Assembly (NCBI GenBank): GCA_003024175.1
Contig: MDYQ01000291.1
Span: 1 to 16,957 of the forward strand
Origin: Planoprotostelium fungivorum
Taxonomy: Eukaryota > Evosea > Variosea > Cavosteliida > Cavosteliaceae
Direction: 5' to 3'
Length of the DNA: 16,957 nt
The notes under the pieces were generated by a model. It worked only from the letters and a program-made list of their open reading frames with translations. It was not told where the DNA came from and ran no database searches. Positions 1 through 8,887 of the stretch are shown piece after piece; positions within the stretch are counted from its first letter, which is position 1; every line of letters starts with the position of its first letter. A program made the position numbers and the translations under genes.

Positions 1-87
1 ATGTCATGTGTACAACGCAATCAAACAGACATTGAAAGTTATTTCAAGAGGATGGAAACGTTTAAAGGGTCATTCCACTCAGTTTAC

Positions 88-3000
88 CAGTTGATATACT
101 CGATGACGATGAACAGAGTTGTGTTCGTTTCGAATAAGGAAGAGTTACATCTCAAGCGTTTATAGACAGAGGGGCTCATCCAGTGGCACTCTCCATTCAC
201 CAGAATCCTCCACTACAGATTCACAGACACCTCCTCGTCAGCTGGGCTTCCACGTCTACCGTAGATCAGCCATACCGTCGCAAACGATTGATCCCCCTCA
301 CCTTCCACCCCCCGAAGAAGGTGTGAACTGACCCCGACCAATAGCCTCTGTTGTCCTTCTACAACGCCGTCAGTCTACAACTCGTTCTCTCTCTCACCCT
401 GATATCCGGCTGTGACTTCTTGTAGAGGTTACAGTATTCTAAAAATAGATCCACGATCATTCTGAGGGAGTCGTTGTGTTGAATGAGAGGATGCTCTCTC
501 ACTCTCTCGTTCATGTCTCTGCAGATATCATCTACAACTTCTACCCTACCCACAGGATCAATATGGACTCGTTGTAGATGGATAAATGGCCGGTTATAGA
601 TGAGACTCACGGGCCACCGTCCCGAATGACGGCTTGCAGTCGCATTCGCAGATTCGAGATGACGTCCATGAGTACCCTCTCTTCGGCTCTCCTCTCTCCG
701 ATGGACATCCTTTTCAACTTGAGTTTTCAAGTTGACATTTGAGACGTCTCACCTGGGTGTCGCAGGGGCCCTGGGAGAGTTACGCATCGACGGACTGTTC
801 GTCACACTCGATACGACTGAACTTTCACTCGATTTTCTTCGAATTTTCAACTTCTCCTTCTCTTGCTCCAGATCCCTGCCGATCGTCAGCGTCGATTTAA
901 AACTTTAAATTTGAAAAAAATGGATTTCGACATTTGTTTCTCACCAGGGAATCGTCTCAATATCTTTCAGTAGGCCACCTTCACCGTACAACATGTCTTT
1001 CAGTGAAGGTGTCGTGATGTCATCTAAAATATTTTGTCCCGTTGTAGTTGGTGTGGACTCCGGCTGGGAAGTGTTCGTCTCAGCCAAGAAAGCTTTCAAA
1101 TTGAAATTCGAAGTGAGTGTGTCTAAAATATCGACCTACATGATCAATTTTCCCGCTAAAACGGGGGTCTCACCTTCGGTTGTTCTCGTGGAGTAGACGG
1201 GCTGAGAATAGTCTGAGACATTTCCACGGAATCTTCCAGGAATTGCATGAAGGCGGGAGCGCCACTCGTTACCTCCGGAACAATTTCGGAAGATTCGGCG
1301 ATGGCGGCTGGCATAGCTTCCTCCACCGGAAAATAGGCCGCAAAATCGAATTTAGGCTCCGTTGTAGATGCATTGGCAGGATCCGTTGTAGATGGCTCTT
1401 CCGCGGCGGCGATCGTGTCGTCTGTGAGATCGATGGGGTCTAAGAACTGCTGGAAGGCTGGTTGAAATTCATCTGAAATTTCAATGAGATCTACGTTCGA
1501 ATCACGGCACTCACTCTTCTTTGGAATGGGTGACGGGGGAAAGTTCGTCTCATCTACAACGATTGACGGCCATTCGTCTGTACGATATCGTTAGAAATGA
1601 TCGAGATGTCTCACGTTCAACTCACCTTCCTTGTGTGAAGATAGAGAGACTTCTCCTTTCGCTGTGAAACATTAAATCCAGATAAAAGATGAAGGTCCGT
1701 TCAGCACGAAACAAAATGATTCAAATAGATCATCACGTGGAGAGGGTGGTGGCCCCAACAGCTGTTGTAGATGCTCCGGAAGTTCGGAGAAATCGTCCGC
1801 GGGGGGCAATGGAGCCGATTTGGGCGTGTACAGTCCATCTACAATGGGGCTACCCCTCTGGTCGGTGAGCAGCCCCGGCTCCGTCATTCCCAATTCATCC
1901 AAGAGAGATCTACCTCCGTCAGCGTACGTCCTCATCATAAATGTCGACCATCATACGTCGACACTCACCCGAACTGATGGATCGAAACGGCATCATCCAT
2001 GTTGGGGATCCTTGTGGGCTCCATCATCATTTGATTCCTAAAAGTCAAGAGGAAACAATCTCTCGAGACAGAAGACACGCAGGATACATCTCTAATGCCA
2101 CCTCTAAATCGATGGCCCTCGCCTTCGATTGCTCGGACAACATCTTCTGTTCCTCCACTTCAGATCTCAAGGCACGGTTTGTCTTCGTCAGGTTGTCTAT
2201 GATCGTCTCCAGGTGTTTCCTTCCGTCGTCACGATCGAACATGTTCGTCTTCAATTGTTCGTTCTCTTCTCTCAACTGTACTCTGTCACATCCAAATTTG
2301 TCTTTCGAACATCTTCTGAAATCCAGAGTCAGCCGATGGCTCACCTCTGACAAGAGAGCTTCCGTTCTCTCTTTTGCCGTGGATATAGACAACAACTCCT
2401 CTTCTAATCGATCGTATTCTTCATCGTGAACGTCTTCCTCTACAACTGAGACGATGAGAATCTTCGTGGAAATTACGATGAAATTTCGATGTGTGGGGAC
2501 TCACCGATGGGAGTCGATCGATCTACAACGAGCCGCTCTGCACCCTCCCTCAAGAATTCCGCCTCTTCCTTCACCCTCTCTAATTCCTCCGATAGTTCCG
2601 AGTTTCTCCTTCGGTAGCTCGCGATCTCCACCTTCTGCGCTGCCAATTTTCCCTCCATTCGAGAGAATTCTTCGCTGAGTAGAATCGCTTTCATCTCGCT
2701 GCTGTCTTTCCCCTTCTCCACTAGAGACAGTTGCTGTTCATCAGTCATGTGCGATCGTGGATACACGATGAGATGGTTTGAATGGGGAGCTCACCATTCT
2801 CAATTCTTTGTTCTTTCTCTTCAATCGTTTGTTCTTCTCTTCGATGGTGTGTTTCTCTTCTTCTAAATTCTTCCAGCTGGTAGGATGGCTCTGACTACTC
2901 TGTTTTTAACGTGTCAGAGACTTCGTATCAATATCTCTCTTTCATCTTTTCCTCTCATACTTTTATCGTTTGAGACATCACATCATCATCTCACATATGG

Positions 3001-3481
3001 ACATGATGTGCTCACTAATATCTTCACTTGCATTTGAAACGAATTGTTCTGATCTTGAAGTTCTTTGTTCTTGTCCAACAACATCTTGCCGATCTCCACC
3101 GCGATGGCATAGTCCTTCTCTCGTTGCTCCATCTCACGGTAAACGTGCTCGAGCTCGTCCCACAGTCTGGCCGAATTCGAGACAGAGTTACCGATGCTAG
3201 ATTGACTGTCTTGACGATGTAGTGCTGTCTTATGTGAGATGATAGTGGAAGGATTGTGATGATGTTAAGAATTAATTACATTTCGTGTGAGAGGGGATGG
3301 ATGTTGATCCTGTTGTGAATTAGATGTTGAAGATGGACTTTGTATGACAAAAGAGGATCTAGACTATGAGAAGATGATCACTTCGTGATGGGACCTCGGT
3401 CAACATCGATTTGAGATCTTCTACCTCTCGGCTATCATCCTCTGAAGAGGAGAAATCCTCGAATTCTTTCACAGATTTCAT
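88..3481 (-). CDS. Coiled-coil protein with CC1-box-like motif, candidate dynein adaptor (CDR2/BICDR-like); 3' end unresolved
   Basis: I do not recognise an exact orthologue, but the N-terminal third is a coiled coil of the CDR2/BICDR/TRAK/HAP1 type. Exons read downward: 3481-3382, 3224-3028, 2890-2795, 2733-2505, 2445-2345, 2275-2088, 2037-1969, 1909-1737, 1661-1626, 1577-1174, 1135-945, 875-753, 709-611, 545-398, all joining in phase (718 codons). Residues 71-90 read DYAIAVEIGKMLLDKNKELQ, close to the CC1 box (AAxxG) that binds dynein light intermediate chain; the second Ala is Val. More coiled coil follows to about residue 310, then an acidic, Ser/Pro-rich linker with two STT-type repeats. 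A helical C-terminal block (residues about 640-718) has a Cys- and Leu-rich end. After 398 there is a good GTGAG donor; two further exons (358-302, 212-88) stay open and would add a Trp-rich segment. If that donor is not used, translation stops at 359. Exon 1 donor (A|GTGATC) is the least certain junction. Role as a motor adaptor is inference from the motif. Confidence 0.65.
358..2530. repeat. Cluster of TCTACAAC/GTTGTAGA half-sites in the coiled-coil gene
   Basis: Copies read by eye at 358-366, 374-382, 531-539, 570-580, 1361-1370, 1385-1394, 1551-1561, 1764-1773, 2440-2447 and 2521-2530, with a variant GTTGTAGTTGG at 1041-1051. Both orientations occur. Unlike in the RRM gene, most lie in coding exons, where they are translated in different frames as STT, IVVD or HLQQ. 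Confidence 0.85.
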
Positions 3482-4151
3482 TTTGTGTCCCTAGCACTGA
3501 TCGATGAGAACAGGTGGCTGTTGATATCAATAAGTGATGGAAGATTGCGTTACGATCAGACCAATGGAATCAGATGTACGGGATGTATGCTCTGTCACCT
3601 CTAGGGCGGGGTTCGCCACGTGAGAAATTGAGCCAATGGTTATGCAGCTGCTGGCTCGGTGACGGGTAACTTTTGCCGGTTCAAAAAATAAACCTCCATT
3701 TCCAACTTTTATAGATAAATCAGAGTATACTGCTTCAGCTGCTGAAAGCAGCGTAGAACATAGATACAAATCACTGATTAACCCGGTAGGTTGAAGATAA
3801 TTCACAATATCATACACCCATAATAATCTGGTCGTTGATGTTTGACACCATTGAACTGTAAAAGTCAGTTAGAAGCATCGCACTGATCAACATACATAAC
3901 GTACTTTTCTTTCGCCTTTTACTAAAGAAAACCGTGTATATTGATTATCATGTGCCTAGATCAATATTTTTGGCGATGTGCAAACATCGATGAATAAGCA
4001 AAAGAATAATCATCACCGAACAGGTACCCCCGTACGGTCGTATCCGGCGCAACTAAATAAGAGACCCACAAGGAACTGGCGACAACATCACCTTTGAACC
4101 AAAACATGTCTTTTACATGACTCTGGACAAATGGAAAAGCGGCACTCGATG
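3482..4151. other. AT-rich intergenic stretch, no convincing gene
   Basis: About 670 bases between the start of the coiled-coil gene and the stop of the Rpp38-like gene, markedly richer in A/T than its neighbours. Two minus-strand open frames (3961-4155 and 3527-3817) begin with GTG, not ATG. They can be joined by a plausible intron (donor near 4024 G|GTGATG, acceptor ACTTTTACAG near 3852), giving a Leu/Ser-rich product I do not recognise. It may be an orphan gene, a decayed gene or simply a long promoter. No terminal inverted repeats or tRNA were seen. Confidence 0.3.
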
Positions 4152-5126
4152 TCACCGTTTATTTGTCTTGTTTGTATTCCACGCGTCCACTTTCTTCTTA
4201 CCCCCAACTTTTGGTTCTCTCTTCTGTATCGTCTACACATCATCAACTACCACCAACACTTCATCGTCTCACCTTGCCAATCTGTAGAGGGTTTAACAAG
4301 TTCTTTCCTTTCTTCTCTTTCTTCGTCTCTTCTTTCTTCGTCTCTTCTTTCTTCGTCTCTTCTGTCTTTGTATCTCCTTTTGATTTTTCCTTTTCGATTG
4401 GAACGTCTGATGACAACTTTTCTTTTAAAGGTTGGAGGTGTGGAATATCGATCGGTTGTGTGATGAAGTTGGTGATGTGTTGGATGAGATCCACGACCTC
4501 TTTCACCGAACTCCCCGATTGGATCGCCAGAGCCAATACAGAGGATGTATCGAAGAGTTTACTGTCTATATGTAAGACTCCATACGATGCATCTACACAT
4601 CACCAAAAGAATGTGGCTTCCATGATGACAACTGGAGTGGAAGAGAGATAACAGAGAACGGGTAGATGATCGCAGAGGACATGTGGTTTTGTCTTATCTT
4701 CACGTGCTATAATGACCAACGAGAATGGACTGGGCACATTAACACCGCCCTTTGTCTTCTTCTCTTTGATCGATTTTTCAAGCTTCCTGTAAGAAGGTGA
4801 GGTGAGGTGAGGAAGACATTTGGATCACCTCGTGATGCTGTTGACTCCCAAGGTGAATTCAGGAAGGTATCTCTTGACCTCGTTTCGTGTGTGTGGTCTT
4901 TTCTTTGGATCAGTTGGCTTGGTCTCCGCCTTCTGTGGTTTCTTCTCATCTTTCGATCTCATTTTCACCAGAGCATTGATGCAAGATATGAATTGATCTT
5001 GAACACGATCGCCATTCAGTTGAGGGCAGCGAAGATCGTAAGGGCTGCCCAACGTGTTCTTCATCTACAGATATTCTCACTCCAGATGGATATAACTTGG
5101 AGGTATCTCACCACACGTTTCTCCAT
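4152..5126 (-). CDS. RPP38: RNase P/MRP protein subunit Rpp38/Pop3-like (L7Ae fold)
   Basis: Probable protein subunit of ribonuclease P and RNase MRP, nuclear RNPs that trim tRNA 5' ends and process rRNA. Exons downward: 5126-5112, 5064-4829, 4786-4604, 4561-4273, 4232-4152; all phases agree and give 267 residues, near the size of human Rpp38. The L7Ae/L30e core is readable: FTLGVNSITRKLE (residues 75-87) matches the LGxNxVTRALE helix, then SLVIIARED, KPHVLCDHLPVLCYLSSTPV and the helix DTSSVLALAI. The tail is Lys-rich with three EETKK repeats and a basic last exon (KREPKVGGKKKVDAW), reached by a 40-nt intron whose donor follows IGK; without that intron the protein would end three residues later. 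The first exon codes only MEKRV. An AATAAA lies just before the stop. Other L7Ae-family members (NHP2, L30) are less likely because of the HLPVLC pattern and basic tail. Confidence 0.7.
4158..4163 (-). terminator. AATAAA just before the Rpp38-like stop codon
   Basis: Minus-strand AATAAA inside the last codons (…TNKR stop) of the Rpp38-like gene, four bases upstream of the TGA. If used as poly(A) signal the 3' UTR would be only some 10-20 bases. This is one of several signals in the window placed at or beside stops. Confidence 0.4.
4321..4364. repeat. 15-bp tandem repeat coding EETKK
   Basis: Nearly three copies of the unit CTTCGTCTCTTCTTT in the last large exon of the Rpp38-like gene. Read on the minus strand they give EETKK repeated. 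The unit length keeps frame, so copy number could vary between strains without breaking the protein. Confidence 0.85.
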
Positions 5127-5352
5127 CTCGTCACTTGATGTTGCCGATGTGATGTGATGTGATGTAATAATAATCGGAAAGATCAGATGCGGGTTTTTTA
5201 TTTCTGATCACCACGAGCCAATTGCTTAGCCACGCACTTATTTCTATGTATCTTCTAAAGCCTCCACTCTTGTCGTCAGCGCTGCTGTCCCAGCCTCCAT
5301 TGTGTTTGTAGATGGAATCAAAAATTCCGGCTCACACACCACATTCCTTCCA
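5127..5352. promoter_or_regulatory. Divergent promoter region between Rpp38-like gene and KCTD9
   Basis: The two start codons face away from each other with 226 bases between them. The part next to the Rpp38-like start has a short tandem run of GATGT units (5146-5165), and AT-rich blocks follow at about 5166-5205. A TTTGTAGATGG near 5306 resembles the dispersed GTTGTAGATGG motif. No clear TATA box was recognised. Confidence 0.5.
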
Positions 5353-6773
5353 ATGTCTTCACGACGACGCGTCACCCTCTTTCCGAACGGATACAAGAGA
5401 GGAGGACGCGTCATATTCGTTCCAAATCAAGGCCCATGGCGAGAGTTTCTGAATCAATGCTCAGAGAGGATGAACATACAAGTACGGCGGATCTTCGTTG
5501 CTGAAGGAGGAGAGATCAATGACGTCGATTTTATAGAACCCAACGAAGTTTTATATTGTTCGGAGGGGGAAGATTTCGTCTGCCCTTCCAGTGAGATATA
5601 ATGCATCCATCAGTTCTATTCACTGTCATCATCCATCATCTCTTCGTCTGTACGATGATCACTCGATGATGGGCAACAACACTGACCGATTCAGCCTCTT
5701 CAAATGAATGGGTCACCCTCAATGTAGGTGGACGATGTTTCTCGACGACGAAATCGACTCTCACCCGTGATGCCGGCTCGATGCTGGCCAAAATGTTTTC
5801 CAACGAATGGGCCTCCCAACGCGATTACAATGGCTCATACATGGTCGATCGCACGCCCGAATACTTCGCCCCCGTTTTAAACTTCCTACGCTGTGGCAGC
5901 CTGGTAATTGATGACGACACCAATGCAGAAGGTGATCGTATGCACCATTCCATCTTCCATCTCTGACATCTGTAGGTGTATTGGAGGAAGCCATTTTCTT
6001 CAACCTGACAGAACTCATCGAACCACTCCAGCAGATCGTAGACAAACAGAAGAGGAAACAGACATCACTGACACGAAAAGAGATGATCTCCATCCTTTTA
6101 GCCAGTTCGGTCAATTCTCCCTTACGATGTCAGGTGCTCGATCATCATCGCTCATTCGATCGCTCATCGCGATCATCACAGGGTTTAGATCTCGCCGGAT
6201 GTGATCTGTCAAAGTTGGACTTGTCTTACATCAACTTTTCCATGACCAACTTTGGTGGTGCGAATCTGAAATACGCCAATTTAGACAACACGGTGATGAA
6301 GGAGAGTAATTTAGAGGGAGCTGATCTACAATTCGCCACTCTCAAGGGGGCTAATCTGTGCCGTGCGAATCTGGAAAACGCGAATCTGCGAAGCGCCAAC
6401 TTTGAGGACCGAGGTGAGTCCCAAACGATCGAAATAAAACGAAATAAAATGGTTTATCGTTTCACAGGAGGACAGAAGGCTAATTTAGAGGGAGCCGTAT
6501 TGAAAGGAGCTCACCTAGAAGATTGCAACTTCTCCGGTGCTAATCTTAGAGCAGCCAACCTCAAAGGCTGCAACCTGGAAAACGCGAACCTGCGAAGGGC
6601 CGACTTAGCCGCCGCCGATTTAGAAGGTAATCCCAGAAGCATGGGCCATCATCATGATGACGCCACTGACAGGTGTGAACCTGAGAGGAGCCAATCTTAC
6701 GAAGGCTAACTTGATCGGCGCGAACCTCGTGGGGGCTAATTTTGACATCCGAACCACGACTCCTTGGGGCTGA
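5353..6773 (+). CDS. KCTD9: KCTD9-like BTB/POZ and pentapeptide-repeat protein
   Basis: Orthologue of KCTD9, a BTB adaptor thought to present substrates to cullin-3 ubiquitin ligases. Exons: 5353-5590, 5695-5931, 5976-6133, 6182-6413, 6468-6626, 6673-6773; phases agree, 374 residues (human about 389). The ATG was chosen because MSSRRRVTLFPNG lines up with the KCTD9 N terminus; upstream in-frame sequence has only GTG. Domains: ubiquitin/doublecortin-like N terminus (6-80, ending VLYCSEGEDFVCPS), BTB/T1 (85-180, WVTLNVGGRCFSTTKSTL and VDRTPEYFAPVLNFLR), linker, then pentapeptide repeats A(N/D)LxxAN from 212 to the end. The joint SPLRCQGLDLAGCDLS matches the family exactly and fixes the intron at 6134-6181. 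That intron (48 nt) and 6414-6467 (54 nt) are multiples of three without stops, so a gene finder could read through them. The C terminus is short (NFDIRTTTPWG). Cell location is presumably cytosol or nucleus. Confidence 0.95.
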
Positions 6774-6776
6774 TCG

Positions 6777-6782
6777 AATAAA
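6777..6782 (+). terminator. AATAAA poly(A) signal of KCTD9
   Basis: AATAAA starts three bases after the TGA at 6771-6773, implying a very short 3' UTR. A GT-rich stretch (TGTGTAGATGTG) follows at 6791-6802, as expected downstream of a cleavage site. Confidence 0.65.
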
Positions 6783-6823
6783 TCTGCCAGTGTGTAGATG
6801 TGAATCCACTTTCATCCACGGAC

Positions 6824-7752
6824 ATGTCGATAGTGCGTCAGCTCCAGACTGGATCAAGACTTGAATCGAGATCGTCCCTAGCTTACGCCGATCTCGTTCG
6901 CAGTTGCAGATGGCATGTCCTGGTTTTCAGGGACGTACCCAGCCCAGAAGAAGGTGTTGGGATACACCAATTACTGGGGAACTGAGTCGTCTGACAGGTT
7001 CATCTCATAAAAATAGATGGAGCGTGACATTTCCCAGGTGAACAGATCGTGGCGTAGTGGCTTAGAATCACTCATTCTAAATCACGCACGCACACAACAA
7101 GATGCCACACACACGATAGAGAAGACGAAACGAGAAGAGAAGATAGAGGGAGAAGATGATGAACCGACGACCGCCGCGATGCCGCAACAACTCATAGAAG
7201 GAAAAAGGCAACAGGCTATGTAAGGTCTTCCAGGCTGGACGAATGCACGCTTTCGTGTGCGTCTAGACACAACACCTCTAGAACAAAATGTATAAACTGT
7301 ATAACATGTTCGCAAACTCGCATGATCTCCGTCCATCACGATCTCGCGTGCTCTATCATACATTCGAACGATCGCCACGTAGTCCATGCGTGTAGCTCCA
7401 GGGAAGTGGCGAGATTGGTTGTGAGATCGGATGACATGTCCATGAGGGGTTTCGTCCCACACAAACACACATGGACATGTCATCCGATCTCACAACCAAT
7501 TTTAGGGACTTTCAACTGTTGGCGCCCACGGATCGATCCATCGAAATTATCCTCATAAAGATGAAAGCCAAGACTTCATCTGCAACACGGCAAAGCTTTT
7601 GTCCGATCGAGATGTGACTTTATACATTGATGAACATCTGCATCGATTTCGTGTCTGTCACCCCGAAAATAGTTTTCGCTATAGACTTCGAAGGCAACTT
7701 CGATCGTATACTCATCGATGTCTACACTCTTCATGACACCGACATGATGTGA
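6824..7752 (+). CDS. Unrecognised multi-exon gene, middle exons unresolved
   Basis: I do not recognise the product. Four exons join in phase at the two ends: 6824-6953 (MSIVRQLQTGSRLES…, LAYADLVRSCRWHVLVFRD), 6998-7037 (RWSVTFPR), then 7506-7650 (GLSTVGAHGSIHRNYPHKD, LLSDRDVTLYIDEHLHRF) and 7685-7752 (FEGNFDRILIDVYTLHDTD, TGA). The alternating hydrophobic pattern in the last two exons suggests a beta-rich fold. Between 7038 and 7505 several in-phase choices exist: one uses an exon near 7196-7217 with donor TAT|GTAAGG and another at about 7281-7391; another keeps a frame through 7322-7420. All place most of the 31-bp inverted repeat at 7414-7500 in an intron. The last intron (7651-7684) would be only 34 nt. 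The gene ends 86 bases from the converging secreted-protein gene. Function is unknown. Confidence 0.35.
7414..7500. repeat. 31-bp perfect inverted repeat (hairpin) with 25-base loop
   Basis: The arm 7414-7444 is the exact reverse complement of 7470-7500, with 25 bases between. The arms begin ATTGGTTGTGAGATCGGATG. Homology stops sharply at both ends. Each arm contains GTGAGATC, a donor-like sequence on both strands. In the gene model above the hairpin lies in an intron. Confidence 0.95.
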
Positions 7753-7833
7753 AGGATCGAATCATATAGCAGGAGTGCCGCACTACCGACGAAGGCTGAG
7801 CTCTGTACGATCTCGATATATAATTTGGTTCAT

Positions 7834-7839
7834 TTTATT
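7834..7839 (-). terminator. AATAAA overlapping the stop codon of secreted paralogue 1
   Basis: On the minus strand the stop TAA (7841-7839) runs straight into ATAAA, so the hexamer AATAAA uses the last base of the stop codon. The same arrangement is found in paralogue 3 at 9938-9943. Confidence 0.65.
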
Positions 7840-8469
7840 TAAAACAAAGCTAAGGCGGCGAACACGAGTCCCACGCAGACGAAGACCGAGCTGGCAGAGC
7901 CTTGGAATCTGGAGACGTAGTCGGAGATTTGGGGGGAGCTTCCGCACACGGACAAGGAGGATCTTCCATCGAAATTCTTTGAGCACTCAGAGATGGCACA
8001 GTTGGAGGTGTTGCGGTTGTTGTTCAGCCGGATGGCAAAAAAGTCCACGGGGCCAGTGCAATCGGTGGATCCGAAAGTCACGGTGACGGTGTCCGCGGCG
8101 CTGTTGGCCACGTATGGGAATGCGCTGATGCAGGAGAACTTTCTATCGCCAGTCTGAGTGAGGCACTGGTTGACGTTCTGTTCTGTGGTGGCTCCTGTTC
8201 CAGAGCAGCTACCACTTACGTATGTAGTGGTCTTCACGGTGGAAGATGTGCAGTACTGGACGGTAGATGCAGTAATAAACGCATCTGTGTGATGTCAGCC
8301 ACTGACACGAGAAGAGAGGACGCTCACTTGTGACCTGGCATCTTCCCTCGCGGTAGATGTAGGAGGTGGTGCTGTTGACGCACTGGTCGTCGTCAAAGGT
8401 AGACTCTTGGATGTAGAGGGTCTGACCGAGAGCTACGATGGCGAGGAGGAGAAGAGCCGACTTGAACAT
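7839..8469 (-). CDS. Secreted Cys-rich protein, paralogue 1, GPI-like tail
   Basis: Intact first member of a three-copy tandem family with no function I can name. Two exons, 8469-8328 and 8284-7839, split by a 43-nt intron in phase 1; 195 residues. MFKSALLLLAIVALGQT is a typical signal peptide. The mature part has about ten cysteines and the family block CISAFPYVANSAADTVTV followed by FGSTDCTG. It ends with a hydrophobic segment (SVFVCVGLVFAALALF) with no basic tail after it, preceded by small residues (GSASS). That is the pattern of a GPI-anchor signal, so the protein is probably displayed on the outer membrane or cyst wall. NST and NTS sequons could be glycosylated. The start is set by the signal peptide and by matching starts in the two paralogues. 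Confidence 0.85.
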
Positions 8470-8480
8470 GATGATGTTGA

Positions 8481-8492
8481 GTGAGGAATGAT
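8481..8492 (-). promoter_or_regulatory. Conserved 12-nt 5' element of secreted paralogue 1
   Basis: Plus-strand GTGAGGAATGAT (minus ATCATTCCTCAC), whose near edge is 12 bases from the start codon. The same element stands at the same distance before paralogues 2 and 3. Upstream, GTATGGCTAAGATAGAATC matches GTATGGACCAGATAAAAAC in paralogue 3. Position suggests a transcription start element. Confidence 0.55.
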
Positions 8493-8887
8493 TCTATCTT
8501 AGCCATACGAAAGTGCTGTGATATCGTAAGTTTGTATTTAATATCACGTAGTTTCTTAATTCTCCTCCCCGCGTTAATTGACGAAAATCGTACACGTTAT
8601 CTCACGAGACGGTGGAGCCACCTAAAGCGATCCAATTGTCATCTGGAGTGATCAATCATTTCCCCGTGTCGAAACAACATAAAATTGTGACACTTTGCGC
8701 ATTCTGGAGAATCGACCTCCTCACTGGGGTCTCTCGCGTTCACCAAGGTACCAGCTGTATCGATCGATTCTAGAACAAAGTCTGAACGAATAGGGCTTAT
8801 GTCTTGAGGTCTCATCGCACGCTGTGGAGCTCTTCGAACGTGGTTTTCTGCAGAAACGGAACGTTGACAGGTCGGATATTCTCTGGG
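8493..8887. other. Intergenic: promoter of paralogue 1 and 3' flank of paralogue 2
   Basis: About 395 bases without a supported gene. The right part (8807-8887) lies directly downstream of paralogue 2 and would hold its lost C-terminal exon if that had survived. It contains TTTCTGCAG on the minus strand near 8853-8861, which could serve as a splice acceptor for a short alternative end (KTTFEELHSVR). No AATAAA was found next to the paralogue 2 stop. Confidence 0.5.

Noticed and set aside
3492-3890. Direct repeat GCACTGATC at about 3495 and 3880 as transposon ends
   Set aside because: Only nine bases, direct not inverted, with no matching flanks; likely chance in AT-rich sequence.
5302-5352. 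Upstream extension of KCTD9
   Set aside because: The extension would begin with GTG; the ATG at 5353 aligns with the family N terminus.
7082-7483. Minus-strand frame of 133 residues across the inverted repeat
   Set aside because: It starts inside the hairpin arm, its sequence is Cys- and Ser-rich low quality, and it conflicts with plus-strand exons on both sides.
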